DNA of 64,000 nucleotides from Peronospora farinosa (taxonomy: Eukaryota > Oomycota > Peronosporomycetes > Peronosporales > Peronosporaceae), in NCBI GenBank assembly GCA_947646735.1, contig CANTFK010000673.1:172139-236138 (forward strand), read 5' to 3'. Below are positions 54,761-64,000 of this stretch, piece by piece (position 1 is the stretch's first letter; every line of letters begins with the position of its first letter). The notes under the pieces were generated by a model, which saw only the letters and a program-made list of their open reading frames with translations, had not been told where the DNA came from and ran no database searches. Position numbers and translations under genes: made by a program.

Positions 54761-55536
54761 TGGAGTGGGATTCGCAAAATTGCTGATGCGATTCCAACTC
54801 TCCACTGGCGCCCGGACGACCGACTAACGGAGGGGGTACCCCGATTCCGTGTGTATAGCCTTCCTCACCTTGTTTACCCGTCGGTAGGGCGGGTTGCTCT
54901 CTTCTCGGTGGACTTGAGTCGATGTTGATCCTAATTGGGTTAGGGATAGGAGGTTTGGTTATCTTGTTGAAATCTTCACAAGATAGACCGAGTACTTGGT
55001 GTGATCTTCCCAATCGATCACGGTTATCCAATAAAACGAAGCTTGAATCTTCTGACCACTTGAGCAGAGCCTTATGACCACTTGATCCGTCCTGCACTTG
55101 CTTCGCCTTGCCCTACGTGTTTTATCTGCGTCCGATCGCAGTTGAGTTGTGTTGAGTGTTCTTGTAATCCCTGCCCCAAACAATCCAGGGATATGACTTG
55201 CGTAGTGTGTAGGCTTCCTCGAGACGTCGGGTGGCCAAAGAATCCAGCCCGGAAGAGAAGTCGACACGTGTATTAGAAGTAAAATTGAACTTTGTTTAGT
55301 GTTAACCAATCAAAACTCGAAACCTACAATTCTGCCTATCTGTAGTCCAGGATCTATCACCACGTGTCACCCTTTCAGAAAAAATCAGATCTCGATATGT
55401 GGTCCATCCCAAATGCCTTCGCCATCCCGATCCATCGGCGATCTTGCCTTATCCTTGGATCGCGATCTGAATCAGATCGCGTATCAGTTCAGAATCGCGG
55501 TCGATCCATAATGCGTGATCCTTGTGAACTGGATCG
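54757..55536 (+). repeat. E4-family LTR-like block, copy 1
   Basis: Opens GGTGGAGTGGGATTCGCAAA and contains CTCCACTGGCGCCCGGACG at about 54800. It is homologous to 55537-56330 and 16643-17300 in the same orientation, about 85-90 percent by eye. It interrupts gypsy E3. Confidence 0.7.
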
Positions 55537-56257
55537 TGTGGTGGAGTGGGATTCGCAAAATTGCTGATGCGATTCCAACTCTCCACTGGCGCCCGGACGA
55601 CCGACTAACGAAGGGGGTACCCCGATTCCGTGTGTATAGCCTTCCTCACCTTGTGTACCCGTCGGTAGGGCGGGTTGCTCTCTTCTCGGTAGACTTGAGT
55701 CGATGTTGAACTTGATTGTGTTAGGGATAGGTGGGGGGGGGCGATCGAGTGGAATTCCTCACACGATCGCAGTTGTTCTTGGGGTGCTCTGTTTGAGTCG
55801 CCCTGATCTCCCTTGAGATCGCCTTGTCCAAAAATGTAGATACTTGATCCGCTTGCCTTCTGACCACTTGAGCCGTCTCGCGATCTTGTATCTGGACTTC
55901 TTAGTCCTCTGCGTCCAATCGCAGCTTGAGTTGTTTTGTTGAGAATTCTTGCAATCCCTGGCCAAACAATCCAGGGATATGACTTGCGTAGTAGGTAGAC
56001 TTCCTTGAGACGTCGGGAGGCCAAAGAATCCAGCCCGGAAGAGAAGTCGACACGTGTACTTAGAAGCAAATTGAACTCTGTTAATGTTAACCAATCAAAT
56101 ACCAAAACCTATGATCTTGACTATCTGTAGCTCAGGATATGTTGCCACGTATCGCCCTTTTGGAAAAATTAGATCTTGTAATGTGGTCCACTCCAATATC
56201 GCCGCGATCTGGATCGCTACCTCACTCGGATATAATACCATTTTAGTACCGATCGCG

Positions 56258-56475
56258 GTACTAAATAATTAATACCAGATCGCGTTACTAAATAATTAGT
56301 ACCAGATCGCGGTACTAAATAATTAATATCGGATCGCGATACTAATAATTAGTACCAGATCGCGGTACTAAATAATTAATATCGGATCGCGATACTAATA
56401 ATTAATATCGGATCGCGGTACCAATAATTAATATCGGATCGCGATACTAATAATTAGCATCGGATCGCGATCTGC
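56258..56475. repeat. GATCGCGGTAC tandem array
   Basis: About eight units of 25-27 bp, each GATCGCG(G/A)TAC followed by TAATAATTA-type spacer. A single-unit version is at 17325-17395. Confidence 0.9.
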
Positions 56476-56892
56476 CGGATCACAACTTGTCCTCTTCACC
56501 GTTTCTCAGGTCATGTGAGATAGTTCATCTATGTGACATGTCATATCCACCATTCCAGTCCTCCATAGCGACGTGATCCACACCAGACCGTCCTCCACAT
56601 GCTTGGATGTACCCATCTTCCTCCTTAGCGACCGCGTTCACGCGGATCGCCATCGGAAATACTGGAGATCGCAATAGCGTAGTTCCTAGGCCATATTTGA
56701 CCCCACATAGAAGTGCAAACTACACCATTCACTGTTTTCCATCCCATTTGACATCATCTTGAAACCTTTCTGCGAGATCGCGACTCATCAATATTGGCCG
56801 CGAGATCGCGACTCATTAATATTGGCCATTTCGGACTTAACCGAAAATATGCGATCACACTTTGCGAAATTCACTCCTTCACTTCGCCACAA

Positions 56893-57130
56893 TCGCGATC
56901 TAAGTTGTATCGCGGTTCTGAGTTGGATCGCGGTTCTGAGTTGGATCGCGGTTCTGAGTTGGATCGCGGTTCTGAGTTGGATCGCGGTTTTGAGTCGGAT
57001 CGCGCTTCTAAGTCGGATCGCGGTTCTGAGTCGGATCGCGCTCAACTTTGGATCGCGCTCTACCTTAGATCGCGGTTTTGAGTTGGGTCGCGGTTCTGCG
57101 TCGGATCGCGATTCTGAGTCGGATCGCGCT
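56893..57130. repeat. 18-bp GGATCGCGGTTCTGAGTT array
   Basis: About a dozen units of 18 bp; pure in the middle (56925-56990), decaying at both ends. It opens several reading frames on both strands that are artefacts. Confidence 0.92.
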
Positions 57131-57482
57131 CTACCTTGTATCTCGGTGCTATCCAAACTCGATAGCGATACGATATGTATCGCGGATCGTGATTTGTCCA
57201 TTACAATTAATTGAGGCCGCGATTTACACTTTGCGAAATTCCACTATTTTTACAATCAAGTAAAATCCGTACAATGTCAATACATCCAGTTCGATCAGCC
57301 GATACTGGAATCAAGTATATCCAAGCGGTGATCTATTCCATGATAATCCAATATAACCTGGAAATGTGATCCATGCTACGATCAACGGTACGTTTCCATT
57401 CGATCATCCATGAATTAGGATTGACTCCACCACACCCAATAAGTCATTTTAGTAAGTGACTTAGTGGTGGACAGGGAGTCGA

Positions 57483-57598
57483 CCGTTAGCGGGAAAGGGA
57501 TCCAACCGTTATGGGAAAGGGATCCAACCGTTATGAGAAAGGGATCCAACCGTTATGAGAAAGGGATCCGGCCGTTATGGGAAAGGGATCCAACCGTT
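57483..57598. repeat. 22-bp tandem repeat before E4 3' end
   Basis: Five to six units of CCGTTATGGGAAAGGGATCCAA with one or two changes each. Confidence 0.92.
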
Positions 57599-57599
57599 G

Positions 57600-58103
57600 G
57601 CGAGAAAAGTCCCGAAATTTCGGCTCCGGATGTATCGATAAAATTATTACATGGACTTAGCCAAAACTCCTAATCGATTTTACCACAATCGTCCCCTGCG
57701 CCGCTAGACGACATACAGTGTCGATCTGGCTGTGCACCATCTGTTTGATTAATTTTCCTCGAGTTGTATGTTGACTAGTAACACCTCTCAGTCGCTCAAT
57801 ACAATTCCATTTTGTTTCTCCTTTTCGTTAAAATTGTCTTCTTTTGTTGGGCTTCTCTAGCCGCGATCCAGTCTCCCAGACCTTCGATCGCCATACGCAT
57901 TACACACAAATTTCCTTTCCACCATCCTATGCAACCTTCTTGCATATTGTACCATCCCCAACACTCGATCTTCGTTAGCCACCAGATCCCTCTTCATGTG
58001 ATTGCATCACTTCAAAACGATTCCGGCTAATCTTTCCACGTTCAAAATCTCGCAATAAGGCACCACAATTTAAGTCGGCTTCATCCACCCAGGATGGGTT
58101 ATC
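57600..58103. other. E4 3' untranslated region
   Basis: A/T- and C-rich sequence between the repeat array and the C-terminal end of the E4 pol frame. No coding sequence seen. Confidence 0.4.
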
Positions 58104-58884
58104 TTAACCTTTCCAGTAGACTTTAAACTGTCTATGTACTCGTCCAAAACGTGTCTTTCTATCGGACTGTACATCCACAATCTTTTCCACTTCGAATTCA
58201 TCGTCTCCCAGATTACCTTCAAAACTATCTTCCGGCAAAAGCGCTTCATCAAAATCGAATCGATATTCTTCTTCGATCGTCAGCAAATTTTTTGGACGAT
58301 CGGGGAACGTCTTTACTCTCTTCAACTTGGATATATGTACGACGGGAAATAATCGATATGGTGTACCAGAAACCTCCAGGCGGACAGCGTGATCTCCACA
58401 CATTTCTTTTACTCGAAAAGGTCCATGCCACATATGTGCTAGCTTTCTAGCGTAACCTTCTTCACACGATCCAATATAACCAGACTTGCACCCCTGGTTC
58501 AATTTCGTGAGGCTTAAGATATTCATTGTGGCGATCATCACGTGTTTGGATCGCAGTCCTGAGTCTCTCATTTACTGCTTCTCTTGCCCGCTGATAATGC
58601 CGCTGCACATGATATCGCCACATTCGTGGGTCGCGATCCCGACGCCTAGTACTCCCTAATGATAATGTGGCTTCCAACGTAGATCGCGGATCCCAATCAT
58701 GCATCAAGAAAAATGGTGTTTCGCCGCGCACCCGATCTTGGGCGGTATTGATCGCGAAAGTTAGGCGTTCGGCATACTCATCCCAGTCTTGTTGATTAAC
58801 GTCAGAGACATACATCCTTAATGCACGAGTCAGAGTTTGCACCATACGCTCATCAGGTCCATTTGCTTGAGGTCGATATGCCAT
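58104..58884 (-). pseudogene. E4 integrase C-terminal part
   Basis: 58884-58462 encodes the end of the integrase core (AYRPQANGPDERMVQTLTRA and the DWDEYAERLTFAINTAQDRV helix). A frame change leads to 58571-58104, with an SH3-like module (LAHMWHGPFRVKEMCGDHAV; FPVVHISKLKRV) and a chromodomain-like end (RVHRQFKVYWKG). Confidence 0.8.
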
Positions 58885-59033
58885 CGTTGCCCTTTGCTTC
58901 TGTCCAATAATTTGGTTAAATGCACGAAAAAATCCGACATAAACCCGGGTTATCGGTCATGACGTATTGCTTCACTAGCACCAAAACGACGGAAGACACA
59001 CTCTTCATAATTTTCAGCGATATTTTGGGCTGT

Positions 59034-60295
59034 TCACGACGAACTTGATTTGGAGATCACATAGCCAGAAAATAAATCCACCCAGATAAGTAACTCGGTA
59101 TTTCCTTTGAGCGATTTAGGCAGAGACGGGATGTGATCCATGGCGATAATTTGGAAAGGATAGGTAGACTGTAGATTCCCCGGTGATTCTCCATCAATCA
59201 CGGGACGTCCCTTTACAGTTTCACAATCTGTGCATTGATTCACATAGCGTTGAACACTTCGGTAAAAACCCCTCCCGTAAAGTGCGCTCTAATCCGCTGG
59301 TAGGTTCTCCCAACTCCCTGGTGACCCCCTTCCAAACTAGAATGATAATGATGCAGGAAATCTTGCTGAAGATTTTCGGGCACCACCAGACGAGCGATTT
59401 CTTCCCGATCTTCGGATTTCGTTGTGGTTCCCGGGCAAAAATATAACAGATTATCTTCATCCACTTCATAATCATTAGCCATCTTGGCACATGATTTCGC
59501 TTCTTCGACCGTCAATGTTGAAATGTCGCCGACCAAATATGCCTTCAGATTATCGATCCAGCGTTCTTCGTCTTGGGCACGCTGTATGCGATCAATTCTC
59601 ATCTGCTGCACCATTTCTTCCTGCAAAATCTGTGGTTTTCGACGTTTTCTTCGTGGTGATTTAGCGATCGCCGCTACTTTAACCACTGACTTGGTCTCTT
59701 GAGGCTTTAGCAATTCATCCAACCGATTAAGCGTAATTAAATCTCGGCGATCCTCATCCGTAGTCACACTCGCCCCCTCTTCTCGTTGCAATGCGATACT
59801 AGCCAATCGATCTGCGCTCTGATTCCAATCGCGTTTCATATGTAGAAACTCATGAGCAGGCCACGACCGCAATTTCTCCAACGCTTTATGTCGCAATAAT
59901 TGTAAACCTGGTGCCTTACAATCAATTTCACCACGCATTTGCCGTATCACCAAATTCGAGTCTCCACAAATTATGACTCGCCCCCTGTTCTGGTTTGCGA
60001 GTAATTCAAAACCCAGTAACATGCCGTTGTATTCTGCTTCATTCACTGTTAAATCCGTTAAATATTTGGAAACTGCCTCCAAAATTGTCCACTCTGGTAA
60101 TTGCCACACAATAGCACTGTAAGCTCCACCTTTACGTTTTACTCGTGCCGATCCATCGAAACTGACGACCAAAAGACTTTCCGTCTTTCCTACCGTAGGA
60201 GGAGGCATACTTATAGTCCTTCTTGGCTGTTTCCGGGGAGCGATCGCAATTAGTACCTCATCGAATTCCTCACGGGGCGTTATACTTGCCGCCAA
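59034..60295 (-). pseudogene. E4 RNase H and integrase N-terminal part
   Basis: 60295-59240 begins in the RT-RNase H link and holds an RNase HI domain: VVSFDGSARVKRKGGAYSAI (first Asp), LTVNEAEYNGMLLGFELL (Glu), IICGDSNLVIRQMRGEIDC (Asp), WNQSADRLASIAL (last Asp). The HHCC motif follows: HYHSSLEGGHQGVGRTYQRI, then after a shift near 59240 CTDCETVKGRP and the core start IIAMDHIPSLPKSLKGN with DLFSGYV. The RNase H is of the cellular-like HI type, unlike the E1/E2 form. Confidence 0.85.
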
Positions 60296-60710
60296 AGCTC
60301 CCAGTATTTTGTCTTCTCCGTTCTCACATTTTTTTAATCTCCAATGTCCAAGTCGATAACAATGCAGCCCACCTTCCTAGTCTTCCATTAAGACCGGAGG
60401 ATTGCACTAGCCAGGCCAGTGTTGAATAACGCGTAAACACCTTAATCTCCAGCGAGACTAGCATAGTATAGCATGTATCCAGAATCCGGAGAAGTGCTAA
60501 CACCTCTCGACCATCCCGTAATTTATTTCATTTGGCTTCAATGTTCGATTGAAAATGTTACCGGCCAATATATGCCGTCAAATTCCTTCAGCAAAATTGC
60601 TGAAACCGCCCATTTACTTGCGTAAACGACAATAATTGGAGATCGATCTGGATCAAAGTGTTTGAGGATCGGGGTATTTGCGATCTTGACTTTCAACATA
60701 GTGAACGCGA

Positions 60711-61926
60711 TCATCGATTTTTCCCTTTGAGTCCGACCTTCTCGATCTGGATCGCCCCTCTACTAAAAACTCGATCTGGATCGCCCCCTGTATCAGGGTC
60801 TCGATCTGGATTAGGTTGATTCGTTTCTTGCCTGTCACAATCGTTACTCTTTCTGACATCTGTATCCAATGTATTCACCTTATCCAAAAGGCGGAATTCA
60901 TGGAAATCTGCTTCCCGTAATTCGTACGACTCCGACGCATAAATCGCAAATTTTTCGATAAATCGGCTATAGTTATTCAAACTTCCTAGAAACGATTGCA
61001 TCGATCGTAAGGTCTTTGGAAATGGGATATTCACAAGCGATTCTAGATCTTTTGGATGTGCCTCTATTCCGGCGAGTGAAACTTGATGTCCCAAGTAATC
61101 CACCTTTCGTCGTCCCCAAAAACTTTTTAGCCAGGCTTATCGACAGATTCCATTCATCGCACACCTCTAGCAATCGTTTCACCTAATCATATAAGGAGGT
61201 CCACGATGTAGCTGGAATCAGTATGTCATCGATATATGATCTTCTACCAAGCACAGAAGGATTCTGGCTGGTATACGGTCCTCTCTCCGAAAACACGTCA
61301 ACCAATCTTGGAGATTCATTATTTGTTAATCTCGAATCTGGTGATTCTGCACCGATCGTAGTTGTACTCTTGCCGATCTTGAGATAGCCATACAACGCAT
61401 TGTCTATAAGTCGCTGATAAATCTGTGGAGCGTTTTTCAGCCCAAACGGCATACGCAACCATTCAAACAAGCCTGACGGCGTGATAAAAGCCAAAATCAT
61501 CCTTGCTCGCTCGGTCATTTCCACGACCCAAAATCCGCTCGCCATATCCAGAGAGCAATACCACATCACCTTGTCCATATCTTGTAGCAATTCACTTTTT
61601 AAAGGCATGGGGTAAACCATTAGTCTCGCCAGTTGGTTCACCCGTCGATAGTCGATACACAAACGGATGTCGACACCGTTCTTCTTAATGATCACAACAA
61701 TTGGAGAGGCCCATGGTGAAGTCTATGGTCGAATGATTTTAGCTGATAATAATCCCTTGATTAGGTCAGCTAACTTCTCACGAAATTTAGGCGCGACTGG
61801 TCGTACTCGTTGTGCGATCGGATGTGCTCCACCAACATCTATATCACATACAGCTCCACGTGCCGCTGGAGGTAAGGCATTTCCTTTACCGATAAGCAAA
61901 TGACGACTCTTCCAAATCATTGTCAT
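60711..61926 (-). pseudogene. E4 reverse transcriptase
   Basis: 61926-61723 reads GGAHPIAQRVRPVAPKFREK then IKGLLSAKIIRP; after a stop SPIVVIIKKNGVDIRLCIDY, YCSLDMASGFWVVEM, and MPFGLKNAPQIYQRLIDNAL (61695-61183). Then comes an unusual Ser/Thr/Asn-rich insert of about 40 residues before the catalytic SYIDDILIPA near 61225. Thumb: MDYLGHQVSLAGIEAHPKDL and FLGSLNNYSRFI (61103 on), a frame change away. Confidence 0.85.
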
Positions 61927-63280
61927 AATTCTTCTTGGTCTTCAGTTAGGGGAACTCCCGGATCGCCCACTTGTATGTCATCAAGTGTGACTTCGGCTGT
62001 AGATGAACCAATTTCTGGCAAAACTGCCATGTGTTGATCTACGTCTTCGGCATACAACTCTCCACTCTTATGATAGTATGTTGGACTCTCCAGCTTCACC
62101 TCTTCACTTTTCGTCGAAAATTCTCCCTCGTTTTCCACATCGGACTTATTTTCCATCTTTCGGGATTGTGGATCGCGACTTTCAATTGCTGGATCGCGAT
62201 CCCCACACATATTGATAATTGCAGGATCGCGACCCACAGAACTAAACTCGATAATTGCCAGATAACGATCCACAAAAACACTTTCCATAATTGCTGGATC
62301 GCGATCTACACCATCAATAATCGTAGGATCGCGATCCACAGTACACTTTCCACAATTGCTAAATCGCGATCTATAACTGTCGGATCGCGATCTCCATAAT
62401 CACGATTAACCAAATTCATATAGTGATTAATAAATTCTGAATTGAGGCCCTCGTTGGTGCGAGCTTCCTTGACTGGTGCATCCTGTACTTGATCGACTTC
62501 TGGCGTCCCTTTGATCACATTAATCATAAACGGCGATCGTGCTGATCGTTGATGTTCATCCTTGATCCCCTTATCGTCTACTCACCCGTTCGCTATGTTT
62601 TATAACATTCATCGACGTCACTTATGGTACTTCGTTCATCATTCGATCGCGACGCGAGTTTCACTGTTTCCGTAGTCTTTTTTTCTGCTTCATCCTTTGA
62701 ACGTGTTAAGATCCTCTTCGGCGTAGGGTATGAAGGATGATCCACTAGCGGTCCAGTATATACTTCCGGTGGTTCTTCTTCCCGATCCGTTGTCGCTTCG
62801 AACGCTAATGTCTGCCATTCGTTATACCGACGCGATCCCACCGAGACATATCCTGGGGACCGAGGTATCATATCAGCGACCATCCACCAACCTAATGGCG
62901 ATCCATGACTTAAAATCACTTCTTGATCGCCGATATTAGTCAGTTGCAAGTACTTGATCTGACCAGGTCCCGTAGTCACTGTGGGCACCCACTTCGGATC
63001 GCGCCTCACCCAGATCTTGGCTTTAGGAGGACTAACTCCGATCTTCACTTCGGTCGATTTACCCACGGGAATCACCACATATTGATCTGGAATTGTGATC
63101 GCTTGTATACTCGCCCGATAAGGGGGTCTTCGTCCATTCAGAAGGATCCTGACCTCATCAGGTAAACAAAGCGTTCCATCTGCTAAATCCAGGCGTATTC
63201 CAGCTGGGACCATGAAATCCATTCCTAGGATCGCGTCTTGACCTATGTGGTGAAGTGCTGTTTTTGTGATGTGGAGGTCC
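61923..63280 (-). pseudogene. E4 protease tail and DRDP-repeat linker
   Basis: About 63275-62593 begins within retropepsin (LHITKTALHHIGQDAILGMD; the catalytic D-T/S-G is missing) and runs through PDQYVVIPVGKSTEVKIGV to a Lys/Glu-rich end. The 62527-61923 frames form a linker whose codons come from GGATCGCGATCC-type palindromes and give DRDPAII repeats. The N-terminal protease and gag appear replaced by the leader minisatellite, a deletion relative to an intact element. Confidence 0.65.
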
Positions 63281-63439
63281 TAGAATCCAGTTGGATTCGG
63301 AGTGTAGACCGTGGGTCAGGGACAGGAGACCAGAGAGACAGGGGCCTCGAAGGGGAGCGACCGTTGGTGGAGAACAATCCGCAGGACCCCACCGAAGAAG
63401 AATCAGTATCAGGGTACCGGTTAACCGGTACTAAAGGGA

Positions 63440-63775
63440 GTTGATCATGGCCCTTCATTGATCGACCTGGCCCCTCGTTGGTAGACCTGGGTCCCTCGTT
63501 GGTAGACCTGGGTCCCTCATTGGTCGACCTGGGTTCCTCGTTGGTAGACCTGGGTCCCTCATTGGTCGACCTGGGTCCCTCGTTGGTCGACCCGGTCCCT
63601 CGTCGGTAGACCCGGTCCCTCATCGGTAGACCTGGATCCCTCATTGGTCGTCGACCTGGGTCCCTCATTGGTCGACCCGGCCTCTCATCGGTAGATCTGG
63701 GTCCCTCATTGGTCGACCTGGGTCCCTCATTGGTCGACCCGGCTCCTCATCGGTCGACCTCGGCCCCTCGGGGTT
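63440..63775. repeat. GGTAGACCTGGGTCCCTCATT minisatellite
   Basis: About 15 imperfect units of 21-24 bp alternating GGTAGACC and GGTCGACC. A degraded, reverse-oriented counterpart is at 18050-18180 in the E4-family relic. Confidence 0.9.
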
Positions 63776-64000
63776 CAGCCACTCCGGACCAGTTAACACA
63801 AGGATCAGACCAGTCGACGCAAGGAATCAGAGCTTCAGGCAAGGATAGAGTAAAGGAGTTTAAAGGATAGGACTATATTAAATACTACTCAATTTGCGAT
63901 CTACGTGGCACGACTCCGTCACCCAAGAAGAACTTGCTCTAAGTTACTCACTGTTCCGGGAAGGGATATATTTTGGCCCCCCGTCGAAGACAGTTGTGTA
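63776..64000 (-). repeat. E4 leader / LTR end, runs off the window
   Basis: Its reverse complement matches 17800-18060 of the relic (ATCGCAAATTGAGTAGTATTT and the TCCTATCCTT segment). Probably the 3' end of the E4 5' LTR and the start of the leader; the boundary cannot be fixed. Confidence 0.55.

Larger units (their letters stand above)
55537..57434 (+). repeat. E4-family LTR-like block, copy 2, with inverted ends
   Basis: Begins TGTGGTGGAGT (55537) and ends at the exact reverse complement ACTCCACCACA (57424-57434). The left part repeats copy 1; the middle holds two GATCGC-rich tandem arrays; the right part (57200-57434) has no second copy here. Either one LTR of about 1.9 kb with 11-bp terminal inverted repeats, or two LTR ends facing each other. 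Confidence 0.5.
58104..64000 (-). mobile_element. Ty3/gypsy element E4, partial, minus strand
   Basis: A second gypsy lineage, distinct from E1-E3 in protein sequence and rich in GATCGC motifs. Order on the minus strand: leader and minisatellite (64000-63440), protease tail, linker, RT, RNase H, integrase, C-terminal module (58104). Its 5' LTR lies past the right edge. The coding region has several frameshifts and stops. Confidence 0.8.

Noticed and set aside
56788..57214. Repetitive frames on both strands over the 18-bp array
   Set aside because: An 18-bp repeat keeps any frame open; no independent coding evidence.
57483..57598. CRISPR-like direct repeats
   Set aside because: Contiguous tandem units with no unique spacers, in a eukaryotic LTR element.
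63243..63668. 141-codon minus-strand frame of RSTNEGP repeats
   Set aside because: Generated by the 21-24 bp minisatellite in the E4 leader; not gag-like.
1..64000. tRNA, rRNA or other structured RNA genes
   Set aside because: I looked for tRNA arms and rRNA-like stretches by eye and found none; a covariance-model scan would be needed to exclude them.

Overview
The window is nuclear DNA of a eukaryote, most probably a plant-pathogenic oomycete (downy mildew or Phytophthora type). The reasons are short-intron genes packed a few hundred bases apart, a 40S ribosomal protein and a proteasome chaperone gene, VPS9-RCC1 and DDHD proteins, a secreted EER/WY-type effector relic, and large nested Ty3/gypsy, Ty1/copia and LINE insertions. 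All calls come from reading the sequence; no database search was run.

Layout. 0.2-15.9 kb is a gene-dense island: a Lys-rich coiled-coil protein (-), RPS13 (+, one intron), a six-exon PSMG2/PAC2 proteasome assembly chaperone (-), an unknown acidic protein (+), an AddB-like helicase-nuclease (-), a DDHD phospholipase (+), an unknown low-complexity protein (+) and a three-exon BPHL-like alpha/beta hydrolase (-). 16.0-28.5 kb is repeat: a gypsy RT scrap, a relic of a GATCGC-rich gypsy family, and a copia element split by a full gypsy element (E1, 19895-27888, LTRs and TTAGA target duplication visible). 29.4-35.5 kb is a second gene island: a HAD-like protein (+), a decayed bromodomain-like gene (-) and a five-exon VPS9-RCC1 Rab-GEF-like gene (+). 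35.5-43.3 kb holds unassigned sequence, a 5'-truncated LINE with a 16-bp target duplication, and a broken multi-module effector gene. 43.3-64 kb is nested transposons: gypsy E3 (+) interrupted by gypsy E2 (-, 45358-53187, GTCGG duplication), then LTR pieces and the minus-strand pol of a different gypsy family (E4), which runs off the right edge.

The observation I rate highest is a long antisense ORF in both complete gypsy elements. It starts beside the polypurine tract and 3' LTR and runs back over the integrase/chromodomain end of pol. In E2 it is 487 codons with no stop, although E2 pro-pol carries three stops. In E1 it is about 469 codons with one TGA, although E1 gag-pol is broken by several frameshifts and stops. 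Both predicted proteins end in a coiled coil plus an Arg/Ser-rich basic segment.

CDS spans for multi-exon genes cover first to last coding base; exon limits are given in the evidence. Several long open frames begin at non-ATG codons, and there I moved the start to the first plausible ATG.
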